Assembly (NCBI RefSeq): GCF_003987145.1
Contig: NZ_PIPL01000002.1
Location: 1-64,000, forward strand
Length of the DNA: 64,000 nucleotides
Source: Aliidiomarina minuta
GTDB taxonomy: Bacteria > Pseudomonadota > Gammaproteobacteria > Enterobacterales > Alteromonadaceae
Direction of reading: 5' to 3'
Part shown: piece by piece, positions 43,964-52,670 of the stretch
How positions within the stretch are numbered: position 1 is the first letter of the stretch
Layout: each line of letters opens with the position of its first letter
Notes under the pieces: model-generated
Database searches by the model: none
Told to the model about the DNA's origin: nothing
Seen by the model: only the letters and a program-made list of their open reading frames with translations
Program-made: the position numbers and the translations under genes

Positions 43964-44946
43964 AGTGATTGGTTAGCCATGCTAATGGCTTGCTCGATAG
44001 CAAGCTTAAAACTGCCTACATTGGCATTACCCTGGCCAGCCAAATCGAGCGCTGTGCCATGGTCTACTGAGGTGCGAATAAAAGGCAGGCCAAGGGTAAT
44101 ATTCACCGCTGCTCCGAAACCTTTATATTTAAGTACTGGTAATCCCTGATCATGAAACATGGCAAGTACAACATCGGCCTGCTCCAGATACTTGGGTTGA
44201 AAAATGGTATCGGCAGGAAAAGGGCCTGGTAAATGGTAGCCATATTCATCACGTAACTCTTGGAGGGCAGGAATGATAACATCAATTTCCTCGGTCCCCA
44301 GGTGGCCGTTTTCACCAGCGTGCGGATTCAGGCCGCAAACCAGAATGCGAGGTTGCGGCAGGTTAAATTTGTTTACCATATCTGCGTGTAAAATATGGAT
44401 AACCTGCTGGATACGCTCTTTGGTAATAGCTTTAGAAACATAGGCTAGCGGTAGATGAGTGGTCACCAGAGCGACTCGTAAGCCCTCTGTCGCCAGCATC
44501 ATGACAACATCGTTGCAACCGGCCTGATGGGCAAAAAATTCGGTATGTCCACTGAAGGCAATCCCGGCATCATTAATAACCCCTTTATGCACAGGCCCGG
44601 TGACCACGGCTGCAAACTCACCATCAAGATTACCCTGACAGGCACGGTTCAAGGTTGAAACTACATACTGACCGTTGGCTTCGTCAAGGACGCCAGGTGT
44701 CACCTTCGCTGCCACAGGCAGGTGGAGTACAGTCATGCTGCCGGCGGGCAAAGGCCGTGCCGGTAAATCTGCATCGTAGTCGACGATCTCCAAAGGTAAC
44801 CCAAGCAATGCAGCGCGTTCCTGAAGCATTGATTTATCGGCACAGACTACCAATTCAACCGGCCATTTTTGCTGGCACAACTGGATGATTAAATCCGGAC
44901 CGATACCCGCCGGTTCACCGGCAGTTATGGCAATGCGTTGAGGCAT
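43960..44946 (-). CDS. pdxA: 4-hydroxythreonine-4-phosphate dehydrogenase
   Basis: 328 residues (E. coli 329). It makes the amino-ketone precursor in pyridoxal-5'-phosphate synthesis. The start ITAGEPAGIGPDLI, the metal-binding GHTEFFAHQ (near 133-141), and the His ligands in LNPHAGE and MFHDQGL are present. It starts directly after the surA stop and overlaps rsmA by 4 bases. Confidence 0.97.
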   Translation of the reverse strand: MPQRIAITAGEPAGIGPDLIIQLCQQKWPVELVVCADKSMLQERAALLGLPLEIVDYDADLPARPLPAGSMTVLHLPVAAKVTPGVLDEANGQYVVSTLNRACQGNLDGEFAAVVTGPVHKGVINDAGIAFSGHTEFFAHQAGCNDVVMMLATEGLRVALVTTHLPLAYVSKAITKERIQQVIHILHADMVNKFNLPQPRILVCGLNPHAGENGHLGTEEIDVIIPALQELRDEYGYHLPGPFPADTIFQPKYLEQADVVLAMFHDQGLPVLKYKGFGAAVNITLGLPFIRTSVDHGTALDLAGQGNANVGSFKLAIEQAISMANQSL

Positions 44947-46227
44947 TTAGCGCACCACCTCTACGTAAGCTCCGTCACGAATTTCCTGTAGCCAGATATC
45001 CAGTTCTTCGCGGAATTTACGGTTATAGAGCATTTGCTGTGCCTGATCCTGTTTGCGTTGATCGGTTATGTCTTCTACCCGGCGGTCCTGCACTTCGACA
45101 ATATGCCAGCCGTGAGTAGTGCGAAAAGGTTCGCTAATAACACCTTCTTCCTGACTCATTACACGGTCGCGAAACTCAGGCACATAGGCAGAAGGGTCAG
45201 ACCATCCCAGTTCGCCGCCGAGGGCTGCAGACCCCGTATCCGATGAATGTTCACGGGCCAGCTCTGCAAAGTCTTTCTCACCATCAATAATCTGTTGACG
45301 GAATTCTGTCAGCATTTGCTGTGCGCGGTTATCTGAAAGAATAACAGAGGGCTGAATTAAAATATGACGCGCTTTGACTTCTTCTGCGGTAAAGGCGTCT
45401 GCGCCCCGTACATCATTTACTTTTAGAATGTGAAAACCCACACCTGAACGCAAAGGGCCAACCAGGGTGCCGGGACTTTCGCCATCCACCGCCGCAGCAA
45501 ATAAAGTAGGCATGGCGTTACTACTCATCCAACCCATCTCACCGCCGTCAAGAGCGTTAGCGGCTGAGGAAGCTGATATTGCCACCTGAGCGAAGTCGTC
45601 ACCTTCATTAAGGGTTTCCATAACTCGATCTGCGCGGCGTCTTGCCGCGGCTTCATCCTGGTCGCCCTCTTCGTTCTGGAAGCTGATAAGAATATGACTC
45701 AGGTTGTATTCGGTAGCAGACTGTCCCTGTTCGTCAATCAGCCTGACCAGGTTATTTACTTCCTGAGGACTGATGTAAATACGGCGTTGTACCTGTGAAC
45801 GCTGAACTTCGTTGGTAATGATTTGTTCTCGGACCTCTTCGCGATACGAATTCCAGGTAAGACCATCGGCAATAACCTGATTACGCAGAGCTTCAACCGG
45901 CATGTTATTTTCTGCGGCAATTGAGGCGATAGCCTGATCCAGCTGAGCATCACTGATGCGTATGCCCATATTTTCTGCCATACTAATCTGCAGCTTTTGC
46001 AAAATCAGGCGTTCGGTCGCCTGAGTCCGCAGAGCTTGCTCTGACGGCAGGCTGCGCCCGGAAGCCGCGGCATCTCTTCTTACTGATTGCACGAGGCTTT
46101 CAACTTCACTCTCCAGAACGACATTGTTATTTACCACAACGACGACCTGATCGAGCAGTTCTTCGGCCGTACTTGCTGTACTGAATAGCAGCGTGATTGC
46201 AAATAAGCAGGAGGTTACTACTTTCAT
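44947..46227 (-). CDS. surA: Periplasmic chaperone and peptidyl-prolyl isomerase SurA
   Basis: 426 residues with a signal peptide (MKVVTSCLFAITLLFSTAST, cleaved about residue 20). The SurA N-domain (about 22-160) is followed by two parvulin domains, starting near LSHILISF (about 173) and ARHILIQPS (about 282), and a short C-helix. It escorts outer-membrane proteins to the BAM complex. It is 10 bases after lptD, one of its clients. Confidence 0.96.
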   Translation of the reverse strand: MKVVTSCLFAITLLFSTASTAEELLDQVVVVVNNNVVLESEVESLVQSVRRDAAASGRSLPSEQALRTQATERLILQKLQISMAENMGIRISDAQLDQAIASIAAENNMPVEALRNQVIADGLTWNSYREEVREQIITNEVQRSQVQRRIYISPQEVNNLVRLIDEQGQSATEYNLSHILISFQNEEGDQDEAAARRRADRVMETLNEGDDFAQVAISASSAANALDGGEMGWMSSNAMPTLFAAAVDGESPGTLVGPLRSGVGFHILKVNDVRGADAFTAEEVKARHILIQPSVILSDNRAQQMLTEFRQQIIDGEKDFAELAREHSSDTGSAALGGELGWSDPSAYVPEFRDRVMSQEEGVISEPFRTTHGWHIVEVQDRRVEDITDQRKQDQAQQMLYNRKFREELDIWLQEIRDGAYVEVVR

Positions 46228-46237
46228 ATAATTTCCA

Positions 46238-48529
46238 TTAGTTACTTAAATAAAACGGCCGACGGTATCCAAAAATGCCCTGCTGCAATAAATTGCTAAG
46301 GCTGGAACGGTCGCCCGACAAGCCGGTAATTACAAATTGCAGGCTAATCCCGTTATCAAACTCCGCCGGTGTCAGAGGTTGTGTACTTGAAATGCCTTCG
46401 AAATTACGGTCAATTCTACGATATCCACTTACTCGCAGGGCCCAGCAGCAACGTTCATACTGAAACCCGAAATTAACATCAAGTGCGTCTCCATTACGCA
46501 AATCCTGATACCAGTGACCCGCTATTGACCAGTCTTGATGAACTTGCCAGGTGGTCACTAAGCCGAGCTGTTCGACATCGGCTTCTGTACCAACAAGACC
46601 TCGAATCTGACGATGGTTCAACTGTATCAAATTGTTGCTATCTTTACGATATTCAACAGCAGACCGACTTTTTTGCATTTGGTTCAGCTGACTATCGTAT
46701 TGCGCTCCCAGACTGAAGTACCAGCGCGAGCCAAAACGAAAGTCGAGTTCAGCAGCCAGCTCAGAATTATTGTCAGTAATCTGGGTTGTGTCATCAAACA
46801 GCTGTGTCTGACTATCATCAAAGTAAAAGATCTGACCCAGGCTAAGGCGCATAAGTTCCTCAGCTCTGTGGTTAAATATGCTGGTAGTGGCCCCCAGCGT
46901 TATCTGATTGGCATCTGCTATTCGATCCAGACCGGTGAAACGGCGGGGTCGAAACAGCCCATTGTAATCATCCTGCATGGGTATGGAGTCATATATTCCG
47001 ATATCACGCTGGTCGCGGTAAGGCGTGTAGAGAAACTGGAGTTGCGGTTGCAACGTCTGTAGCCCTCCATTGCCTGAAAAATCCAGTGGTCGTTCAAGGT
47101 TTATCTGGCCATGCCACCTTAGCTCGGGAAGGGCTCGAGTAATAGAGTTGCTGTTCAGCTGCTCTTCTTCGAATTTTTGTTGTTCATAATGAGTCAGCAG
47201 CATGCTGGTTTCAGCCTGCCATTCCCAACCAGGTCTGCGCATGTAATAACTCAAGCCTGGCTCCATGTGCACGCGGGTCGCATTTTCATCCGCCATATCC
47301 TGGCGCTGAAATTGAGTTATTTCACTAAACCATTGAGTGGTAAACCCCTGACGGGTTGGTAAGTCGCTTTCATGCCAGACGCTGATACGGGGCATGGTGC
47401 GATAGGGATTCTGGTAGGGTCCCAGCATTTGGAAGTCTTCTACCTGAACCTGCGCGGTCCAGTTCTGATGTTGGTAGTCAACCTGGCCGCGGCGATAGAT
47501 ATGGGCATCGGCGGGGCTGGCGAACTGACTGCCAAAATCATTGAAATAATTGACATCGCTAACGTGACTGGTGTCAACGTAACCGCTCCAGCGTGAGCTG
47601 AATTCAGCTTCATGTTCTACCCGCCAGAAAAAACGACTGTTGTCGGCTTGCCTGGAGCTATCGTTGTTCAGATATTCGATGTTGAACTGACCCTGGTGAT
47701 CTTCGCTCAGGTAGCGTTGCTCCGCCATCCCCATCAGGCCACGCTCAGACATATAACGAGGTGTCAGGGTAGCGTCGTAATTGGGGGACAGATTGAAGTA
47801 ATAAGGAATTTCGAATTCCAGGCCATTACGAGACGAGCTGCGAACGGTAGGATAGAGCAGGCCGGATTTGCGCTCGTCAGTAAGCGGGAAACTAAAGCGA
47901 GGGATATAAATGACAGGAACATTAAATAAACGAACCTGAGCACCGTGGGCCACCCCCCAGCTTTCATCTTCTTTCATCTCAATACGTCGGGCACGAACCT
48001 GCCATGCCGGACGATCACCCGGACACGTGGTAAAGCTGGCTCGGCGGAAGTTCAGGTTCTGATAGCCGCCAGACTCCTGGATGTCGAGTACACTCGCTGA
48101 CCCTAGTGCTGATGTGCCTACAAGATGATAATCAATGTCCTGAATCGTAGCGCTTTGCTGGAGAGTGTGGGCATGAAAAGTATCTCCACGCACAGCAACG
48201 TACCCATCATTAAAATAGAGTCCACCGTCGGCTCGGATTTCACCGGTGATTTGGTTGTATTCGGCACTTTCAGTTTGCAGTAATTGCTGATTGTGGCGTA
48301 ACTCTACGTTTCCCAGGTAGGAAGCGTAACTATTATGTAAAACATTAGCCTGATCAGCAGTCACCTGCACTGCATTATAAAGAGCTGGAGAAATATCATC
48401 TGAGGTGCTGGAAGGTTGGACCCAATCAGGCGTGACCTCGCATTGTTGCGGCCACATAGCCTGCGCTGAACCACTTACCATGAGCGACGATATAAGCAAA
48501 AAATAATGTGGGCGCCCCAATTGCAGCAC
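46238..48529 (-). CDS. lptD: LPS-assembly protein LptD
   Basis: 763 residues (E. coli 784). Signal peptide of about 24 residues ends SAQA. The periplasmic jellyroll (about 50-190) precedes the 26-strand barrel. The four cysteines needed for the two disulfides are at Cys30, Cys169, Cys694 and Cys695, matching the E. coli pattern. It places LPS in the outer leaflet with LptE. First gene of a minus-strand run, divergent from amgK with a gap of 123 bases, in which I saw no clear sigma-E promoter. Confidence 0.96.
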   Translation of the reverse strand: MLQLGRPHYFLLISSLMVSGSAQAMWPQQCEVTPDWVQPSSTSDDISPALYNAVQVTADQANVLHNSYASYLGNVELRHNQQLLQTESAEYNQITGEIRADGGLYFNDGYVAVRGDTFHAHTLQQSATIQDIDYHLVGTSALGSASVLDIQESGGYQNLNFRRASFTTCPGDRPAWQVRARRIEMKEDESWGVAHGAQVRLFNVPVIYIPRFSFPLTDERKSGLLYPTVRSSSRNGLEFEIPYYFNLSPNYDATLTPRYMSERGLMGMAEQRYLSEDHQGQFNIEYLNNDSSRQADNSRFFWRVEHEAEFSSRWSGYVDTSHVSDVNYFNDFGSQFASPADAHIYRRGQVDYQHQNWTAQVQVEDFQMLGPYQNPYRTMPRISVWHESDLPTRQGFTTQWFSEITQFQRQDMADENATRVHMEPGLSYYMRRPGWEWQAETSMLLTHYEQQKFEEEQLNSNSITRALPELRWHGQINLERPLDFSGNGGLQTLQPQLQFLYTPYRDQRDIGIYDSIPMQDDYNGLFRPRRFTGLDRIADANQITLGATTSIFNHRAEELMRLSLGQIFYFDDSQTQLFDDTTQITDNNSELAAELDFRFGSRWYFSLGAQYDSQLNQMQKSRSAVEYRKDSNNLIQLNHRQIRGLVGTEADVEQLGLVTTWQVHQDWSIAGHWYQDLRNGDALDVNFGFQYERCCWALRVSGYRRIDRNFEGISSTQPLTPAEFDNGISLQFVITGLSGDRSSLSNLLQQGIFGYRRPFYLSN

Positions 48530-48652
48530 AGTTATTTAACTCCGAACCAGTATCATAGACAGAAGGTGCTCATGATAAAGCAATTTCCTTCGCGCGGCTA
48601 TTTGATAAGATAGGCGTTTTACGCAGAAAAGCGGAAATATAGGGAGAATTTT

Positions 48653-49669
48653 TTGCATTCGCTCAATCAACGTCAGCAAAAATTAGAGCAGTGGTTAGCT
48701 ACACAGAGTCTGTGTCCGGATGGAGAGTTGCTTGTGGTCTCCGGTGACGCCAGTTTTCGCCGCTATTTTCGCTACCTGCATCAGGGTCATTGGTACATTG
48801 CGGTAGACGCTCCGCCGCCGCAGGAGTCTCTGCAGGAATTTTTGGCCATCGCGGCGGCCTATAAGCAGACCGGAGTGCCGGTTCCTCATGTTTACGCTTA
48901 TAACAAGGATGATGGTTTTATGATCCTTGAGGATCTCGGTGACGACCTGTTTTACAGTCACCTGCAAGATGATTCGAGTGCGCGAGATTATTATATTCAG
49001 GCACTGGATCTGTTACCGGGGGTTATGCGCACCATTCGCACTGAAGATGGAGACTTGCCTGTTTATTCAGGTGAACTTCTGCAGACTGAATTAAGTTTAT
49101 TCAGCGACTGGTTGCTAGAGCAACACCTGCAGCTAAAGCTGAGTCTTGCGGAACAGGAAATCTGGTTAGCTACTTGTGCGCTGTTAGTAGATAACGCCAC
49201 GGGGCAGCCTCAGGTAGGAGTACACAGGGACTATCATTCGCGCAATATCATGTGCACAGAGTCTTCTGGTCTGGCGCTGATTGACTTTCAGGATGCTGTT
49301 CTGGGGCCAGTTACTTACGACGCGGTTTCCTTGCTGCGCGACTGTTATCTGGCATGGCCGGATGAATTGGTGAGTGAATTAAGTGAACATCTGTATCAGC
49401 GATTACAGACGGAGCACATTCTGCAACCTGAGGTTAGCCTGCAACAATGGCAACGCTGGTTTGATTTAATGGGTATTCAGCGCCACTGCAAGGCGGCGGG
49501 TATTTTTGCGCGGCTTTGTCACCGTGACGGTAAATTAAACTACCTGGCTGATGTACCGCGAACCTTGAATTATATCCTCGAAGTATCTGCAAAATATCCC
49601 GAGCTCAGTGATTTTCATCGTTTACTGAAAGAACGTGTAGAACCAGCGGTGCAAGCATGCGCGCAATGA
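48653..49669 (+). CDS. amgK: MurNAc/GlcNAc anomeric kinase AmgK
   Basis: 338 residues, begun at TTG 48653 with GGGAG 6 bases upstream. Aminoglycoside-phosphotransferase fold: catalytic VGVHRDYHSRNIM (Brenner motif, near 185-197) and metal-binding IDFQDAVLGP (near 205-214). AmgK phosphorylates MurNAc at C1, before MurU. Identification rests on fold plus the 13-base overlap with murU and the position beside lptD, the same as in Pseudomonas. The pair bypasses de novo UDP-MurNAc synthesis, the target of fosfomycin. Confidence 0.9.
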   Translation: MHSLNQRQQKLEQWLATQSLCPDGELLVVSGDASFRRYFRYLHQGHWYIAVDAPPPQESLQEFLAIAAAYKQTGVPVPHVYAYNKDDGFMILEDLGDDLFYSHLQDDSSARDYYIQALDLLPGVMRTIRTEDGDLPVYSGELLQTELSLFSDWLLEQHLQLKLSLAEQEIWLATCALLVDNATGQPQVGVHRDYHSRNIMCTESSGLALIDFQDAVLGPVTYDAVSLLRDCYLAWPDELVSELSEHLYQRLQTEHILQPEVSLQQWQRWFDLMGIQRHCKAAGIFARLCHRDGKLNYLADVPRTLNYILEVSAKYPELSDFHRLLKERVEPAVQACAQ

Positions 49670-50346
49670 TTCTGGCGGCTGGCCGAGGGCAGCGCATGCG
49701 TCCGCTCACTGACAATATGCCCAAGCCTTTGTTGCCGGTGGCAGGCAAACCTTTGATTGATTACCACCTGGAAAAGTTAGCACGGGCTGGAGTCAAAGAC
49801 GTGGTTATTAATCATGCCTGGCAAGGCGCCAGTTTGCACCAGCATATAGGTAATGGGCAGGCTTATGGTCTCAATGTTGCCTGGTCAGCAGAACCTGAAG
49901 GCGGTCTGGAAACAGCCGGGGGCATTATAAAAGCATTACCATTACTGGGGGATGAGCCGTTTTGGGTTATTAATGGTGATGTCTGGACCGATTATGCGTT
50001 CTCCAGTTTACCTACCACACTGGACGATGCACTGGGTCATTTGATTTTGGTGACAAACCCACAGCATAACCAGAATGGAGACTTTCAGTTAGCTCAGGAT
50101 CGGGTAGAGCTGCCTGAAGCAGGGCCTGGTTATACCTTTAGCGGTCTTAGCTTGCTAAGCCCGCAGTTGTTTGCTGGTTATCCAGTAACTAAGCTGGCAT
50201 TAAAGCCTTTATTTTTAGCAGCCATTCAGCAGCAGCAACTACAGGGTTCTGTTTATAATGGGCAATGGACAGATGTAGGTACGCCACAGCGACTTGAGCA
50301 ATTATCAGCTCAGCTGCTGGCTCAGCGACGGCAACAGGAGCAATAA
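49657..50346 (+). CDS. murU: N-acetylmuramate-1-phosphate uridylyltransferase MurU
   Basis: 229 residues. The nucleotidyltransferase start is MILAAGRGQRMRPLTDNMPKPL (4-25), with VINGDVWTD near 106-114 as metal site and a C-terminal DVGTPQRL. It makes UDP-MurNAc from MurNAc-1-phosphate. Its ATG lies 13 bases inside the end of amgK. Sugar-1-phosphate transferases are similar to one another, so substrate assignment relies on the amgK neighbour. Confidence 0.9.
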   Translation: MRAMILAAGRGQRMRPLTDNMPKPLLPVAGKPLIDYHLEKLARAGVKDVVINHAWQGASLHQHIGNGQAYGLNVAWSAEPEGGLETAGGIIKALPLLGDEPFWVINGDVWTDYAFSSLPTTLDDALGHLILVTNPQHNQNGDFQLAQDRVELPEAGPGYTFSGLSLLSPQLFAGYPVTKLALKPLFLAAIQQQQLQGSVYNGQWTDVGTPQRLEQLSAQLLAQRRQQEQ

Positions 50347-50350
50347 AGCC

Positions 50351-51193
50351 ATGTGGGGAAAGATTCTGGGGGCGGCTTTTGGTTTCCTGTTTTTACGTAT
50401 ACCGGGCCTCATTCTGGGGTTCCTGATCGGGCACTGGTTTGACCGTGCTTATGCACAGCATCAGACTCAGGAAGGCGGCTTTTCGCGGTTTTTTTATGAC
50501 ACTGCAATAAGCGGCGAAAAGGCGACGTTTTTCTTTGCCATGTTCGCCACTATGGGGCATTTAGCGAAAGCGAAAGGGCGGGTTACCGAACAGGATATCG
50601 CTCAGGCGCAGGCATTGATGCACAGACTGGAGTTGCGTGGGGAAACGATGCGCGAGGCGCAACAAGCTTTTCGCGAAGGTAAAGACCCAGCGTTCCCGCT
50701 GGATAAAACCTTACGTCGTTTTCGTGACGATAGCCGGGGGCGGCGCGACATTCTGCAGTTGTTTATGGAGCAACTGATTTTAACCGCACTGAATGACAGT
50801 AAGTTAGAGCGTGACGAGTATAATATTTTGTTGCGTGCCGCCCGCACACTTGGTTTTAATAAATTCGAACTGGATAAATGGTTGCTGATGACAGGAGCCA
50901 GTGCCCGTTTTCAAAGGGCTCACCGGTCACAGAACTATACAAAAAGCAGTGGTCAGGCTCGCGGCTCCCAGGATGCTTCCCGGTTGCAGGATGCTTATCA
51001 GGCGCTAGGTGTGAAAGCAGACGTTAGCGATCAGGAATTGAAAAAAGCGTATCGTAAGTTAATGCGTGAACACCATCCGGATAAGCTTGCTGCCCAGGGG
51101 CTACCAGAAGAAATGATGAAAGCAGCGAAAGAGCGAACGCAGAATATTCAGGCCGCCTATGATCAAATCAAGCGCAGCCGGGGGCGTAACTAA
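50351..51193 (+). CDS. djlA: DnaJ-like membrane protein DjlA
   Basis: 280 residues from ATG 50351, 4 bases after the murU stop; the earlier frame start lies inside murU. One N-terminal membrane segment (about 7-25) with glycines. The central TerB-like domain is at about 50-190 and the J domain at about 210-280, with the HPDK motif (EHHPDKL). It recruits DnaK at the inner membrane. Same location as in E. coli, next to lptD and rluA. It ends 4 bases inside the convergent DUF3530-type gene. Confidence 0.94.
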   Translation: MWGKILGAAFGFLFLRIPGLILGFLIGHWFDRAYAQHQTQEGGFSRFFYDTAISGEKATFFFAMFATMGHLAKAKGRVTEQDIAQAQALMHRLELRGETMREAQQAFREGKDPAFPLDKTLRRFRDDSRGRRDILQLFMEQLILTALNDSKLERDEYNILLRAARTLGFNKFELDKWLLMTGASARFQRAHRSQNYTKSSGQARGSQDASRLQDAYQALGVKADVSDQELKKAYRKLMREHHPDKLAAQGLPEEMMKAAKERTQNIQAAYDQIKRSRGRN

Positions 51194-51981
51194 AAATCGT
51201 TGCTGCGTAACCAGCCATAAAGCTGGTGCTGCAAATAGCGTGGTTGGTGAGCATGAGTGCCGGCCGGAATAATACGCTGGCGATAACTTACCTGCTGGTG
51301 GCGTTGTGCTTGTTGCTGACGACGTGAGGCGGCCTGAGTTACCCAGTCGTTGCCGTCATGGGGCGAGAGATCAAGCACTGGCACTGGTAGCTGCGCGAGC
51401 TTGGTGGCCAATTGCTGATTGAGTTGCCACTGAGGGAAATAGATACCATAAACCACAAAGGCATCGGGCAGAGGCAATTCATTGCGGCTGAACAAATCAG
51501 TTAATAATGCTGCACTGATGCCTTCAGCGACAATAATAACTGACCCGGCTATTAAACTGGTCTGACTATAAGCTAACTCGACCCGTTCCCGCAGTTGTTC
51601 ACGTAATTCAGCCAGTTCTTCATCCGCTAGCGGCTCCGGGTAGCGGACGTCTTCGTCGCCCTGCCAGCGAAAATTATCAAGCGGTTGTGTCGGTGGCTGT
51701 AACGCGTAACTTTGCCAGCCATAATCGGGCATGCTTTGATATAAGCTGCGAATAGCGGCGGACTGGTAAGGATGATACCCCCATTCTGGAATATGCAGAA
51801 TACTCCCCCGATCAAACGCCTGTTTGTTCTCCTGCTCAAGTAGCAGTACCTGAGTATCACCTTCACCTAACCAGACCACCTCGCCGGGAGGCAGGTAGTA
51901 GTCAAGGTCGTTGTTAGCCTGTGCTGCTGCCGGGGTTAGCAGTACAGTCAGCAGGCATAGGTGCAGTAAGGTCTGTTTCAT
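51190..51981 (-). CDS. DUF3530-type secreted alpha/beta-hydrolase-like protein
   Basis: 263 residues with a signal peptide (MKQTLLHLCLLTVLLTPAAAQA). The body has the order of an alpha/beta hydrolase fold (LLLEQENKQ, AILHIPEWG, SVIIVAEGISAALL near 148-161), but the nucleophile elbow reads AEGIS rather than GxSxG, so enzyme activity is doubtful. The family (DUF3530) is of unknown function. It overlaps the djlA end by 4 bases and is separated from rluA by 32 bases. Confidence 0.8.
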   Translation of the reverse strand: MKQTLLHLCLLTVLLTPAAAQANNDLDYYLPPGEVVWLGEGDTQVLLLEQENKQAFDRGSILHIPEWGYHPYQSAAIRSLYQSMPDYGWQSYALQPPTQPLDNFRWQGDEDVRYPEPLADEELAELREQLRERVELAYSQTSLIAGSVIIVAEGISAALLTDLFSRNELPLPDAFVVYGIYFPQWQLNQQLATKLAQLPVPVLDLSPHDGNDWVTQAASRRQQQAQRHQQVSYRQRIIPAGTHAHQPRYLQHQLYGWLRSNDF

Positions 51982-52013
51982 ACCTGGGTTATCGGCCGCA
52001 GGTAAGCAAAGCT

Positions 52014-52670
52014 TTAAAAATTAGCGGGCAGTTTAAAGTGGCAGGCTTCACCACTATGTGGATGGCTAAAGCGTAGCTCTTCTGCGTGCAGGAGTAACCG
52101 GGGAGCTGCCTGAGTAGACTGAGGGCTACCATACAGCCGATCACCCAGAATGGGGCAGCCTGATTGCCACATATGCACCCGTAACTGGTGCGAACGACCC
52201 GTTACCGGAAACAACAGGACATCGCTATAATGCTGACTCCGGCTTTGTACTTTATAGTGAGTTAAGGCGCTTTTCCCTTGCTCATGGTCGACCATTTGCC
52301 GAGGGCGATTGGGCCAGTCACAGCGCAGTGGAAGCTCAATACTTCCCTCCTCCTGAGGTAGTTTTCCCCATACGCGCGCGCGGTATACTTTGCTTACTTC
52401 ACGGCGTTCAAACTGTTGTCCCAATGCTCCCTGAGTGCCTTTGTCCAGCGCCATCAGTAGCAGGCCTGAGGTTGCCATATCCAGCCGATGGACAATACGT
52501 GCAGTCGGAAGTACTGATTTCACTCTGTTTTCTACACAGTCTTTATGTTCCGCTGCTTTACCCGGGACCGTTAACAAACCGCTGGGCTTTGCCACAATCA
52601 GCAGGTGCTCGTCGCGATAAACTAATTCCAGCCAGGGGGTTTGCGGAGGCTGGTAAACAAAGTTACTCAC
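52014..52670 (-). CDS. rluA: 23S rRNA U746 / tRNA U32 pseudouridine synthase RluA
   Basis: 218 residues (E. coli RluA 219). The catalytic Asp lies in RIVHRLDMATSGLLLMA (near 58-74). It starts at GTG 52670, overlapping the rapA stop by 4 bases (GTGA). The neighbours rapA, djlA and lptD are those of E. coli rluA, which supports assignment to RluA over RluC or RluD. Confidence 0.92.
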   Translation of the reverse strand: MSNFVYQPPQTPWLELVYRDEHLLIVAKPSGLLTVPGKAAEHKDCVENRVKSVLPTARIVHRLDMATSGLLLMALDKGTQGALGQQFERREVSKVYRARVWGKLPQEEGSIELPLRCDWPNRPRQMVDHEQGKSALTHYKVQSRSQHYSDVLLFPVTGRSHQLRVHMWQSGCPILGDRLYGSPQSTQAAPRLLLHAEELRFSHPHSGEACHFKLPANF

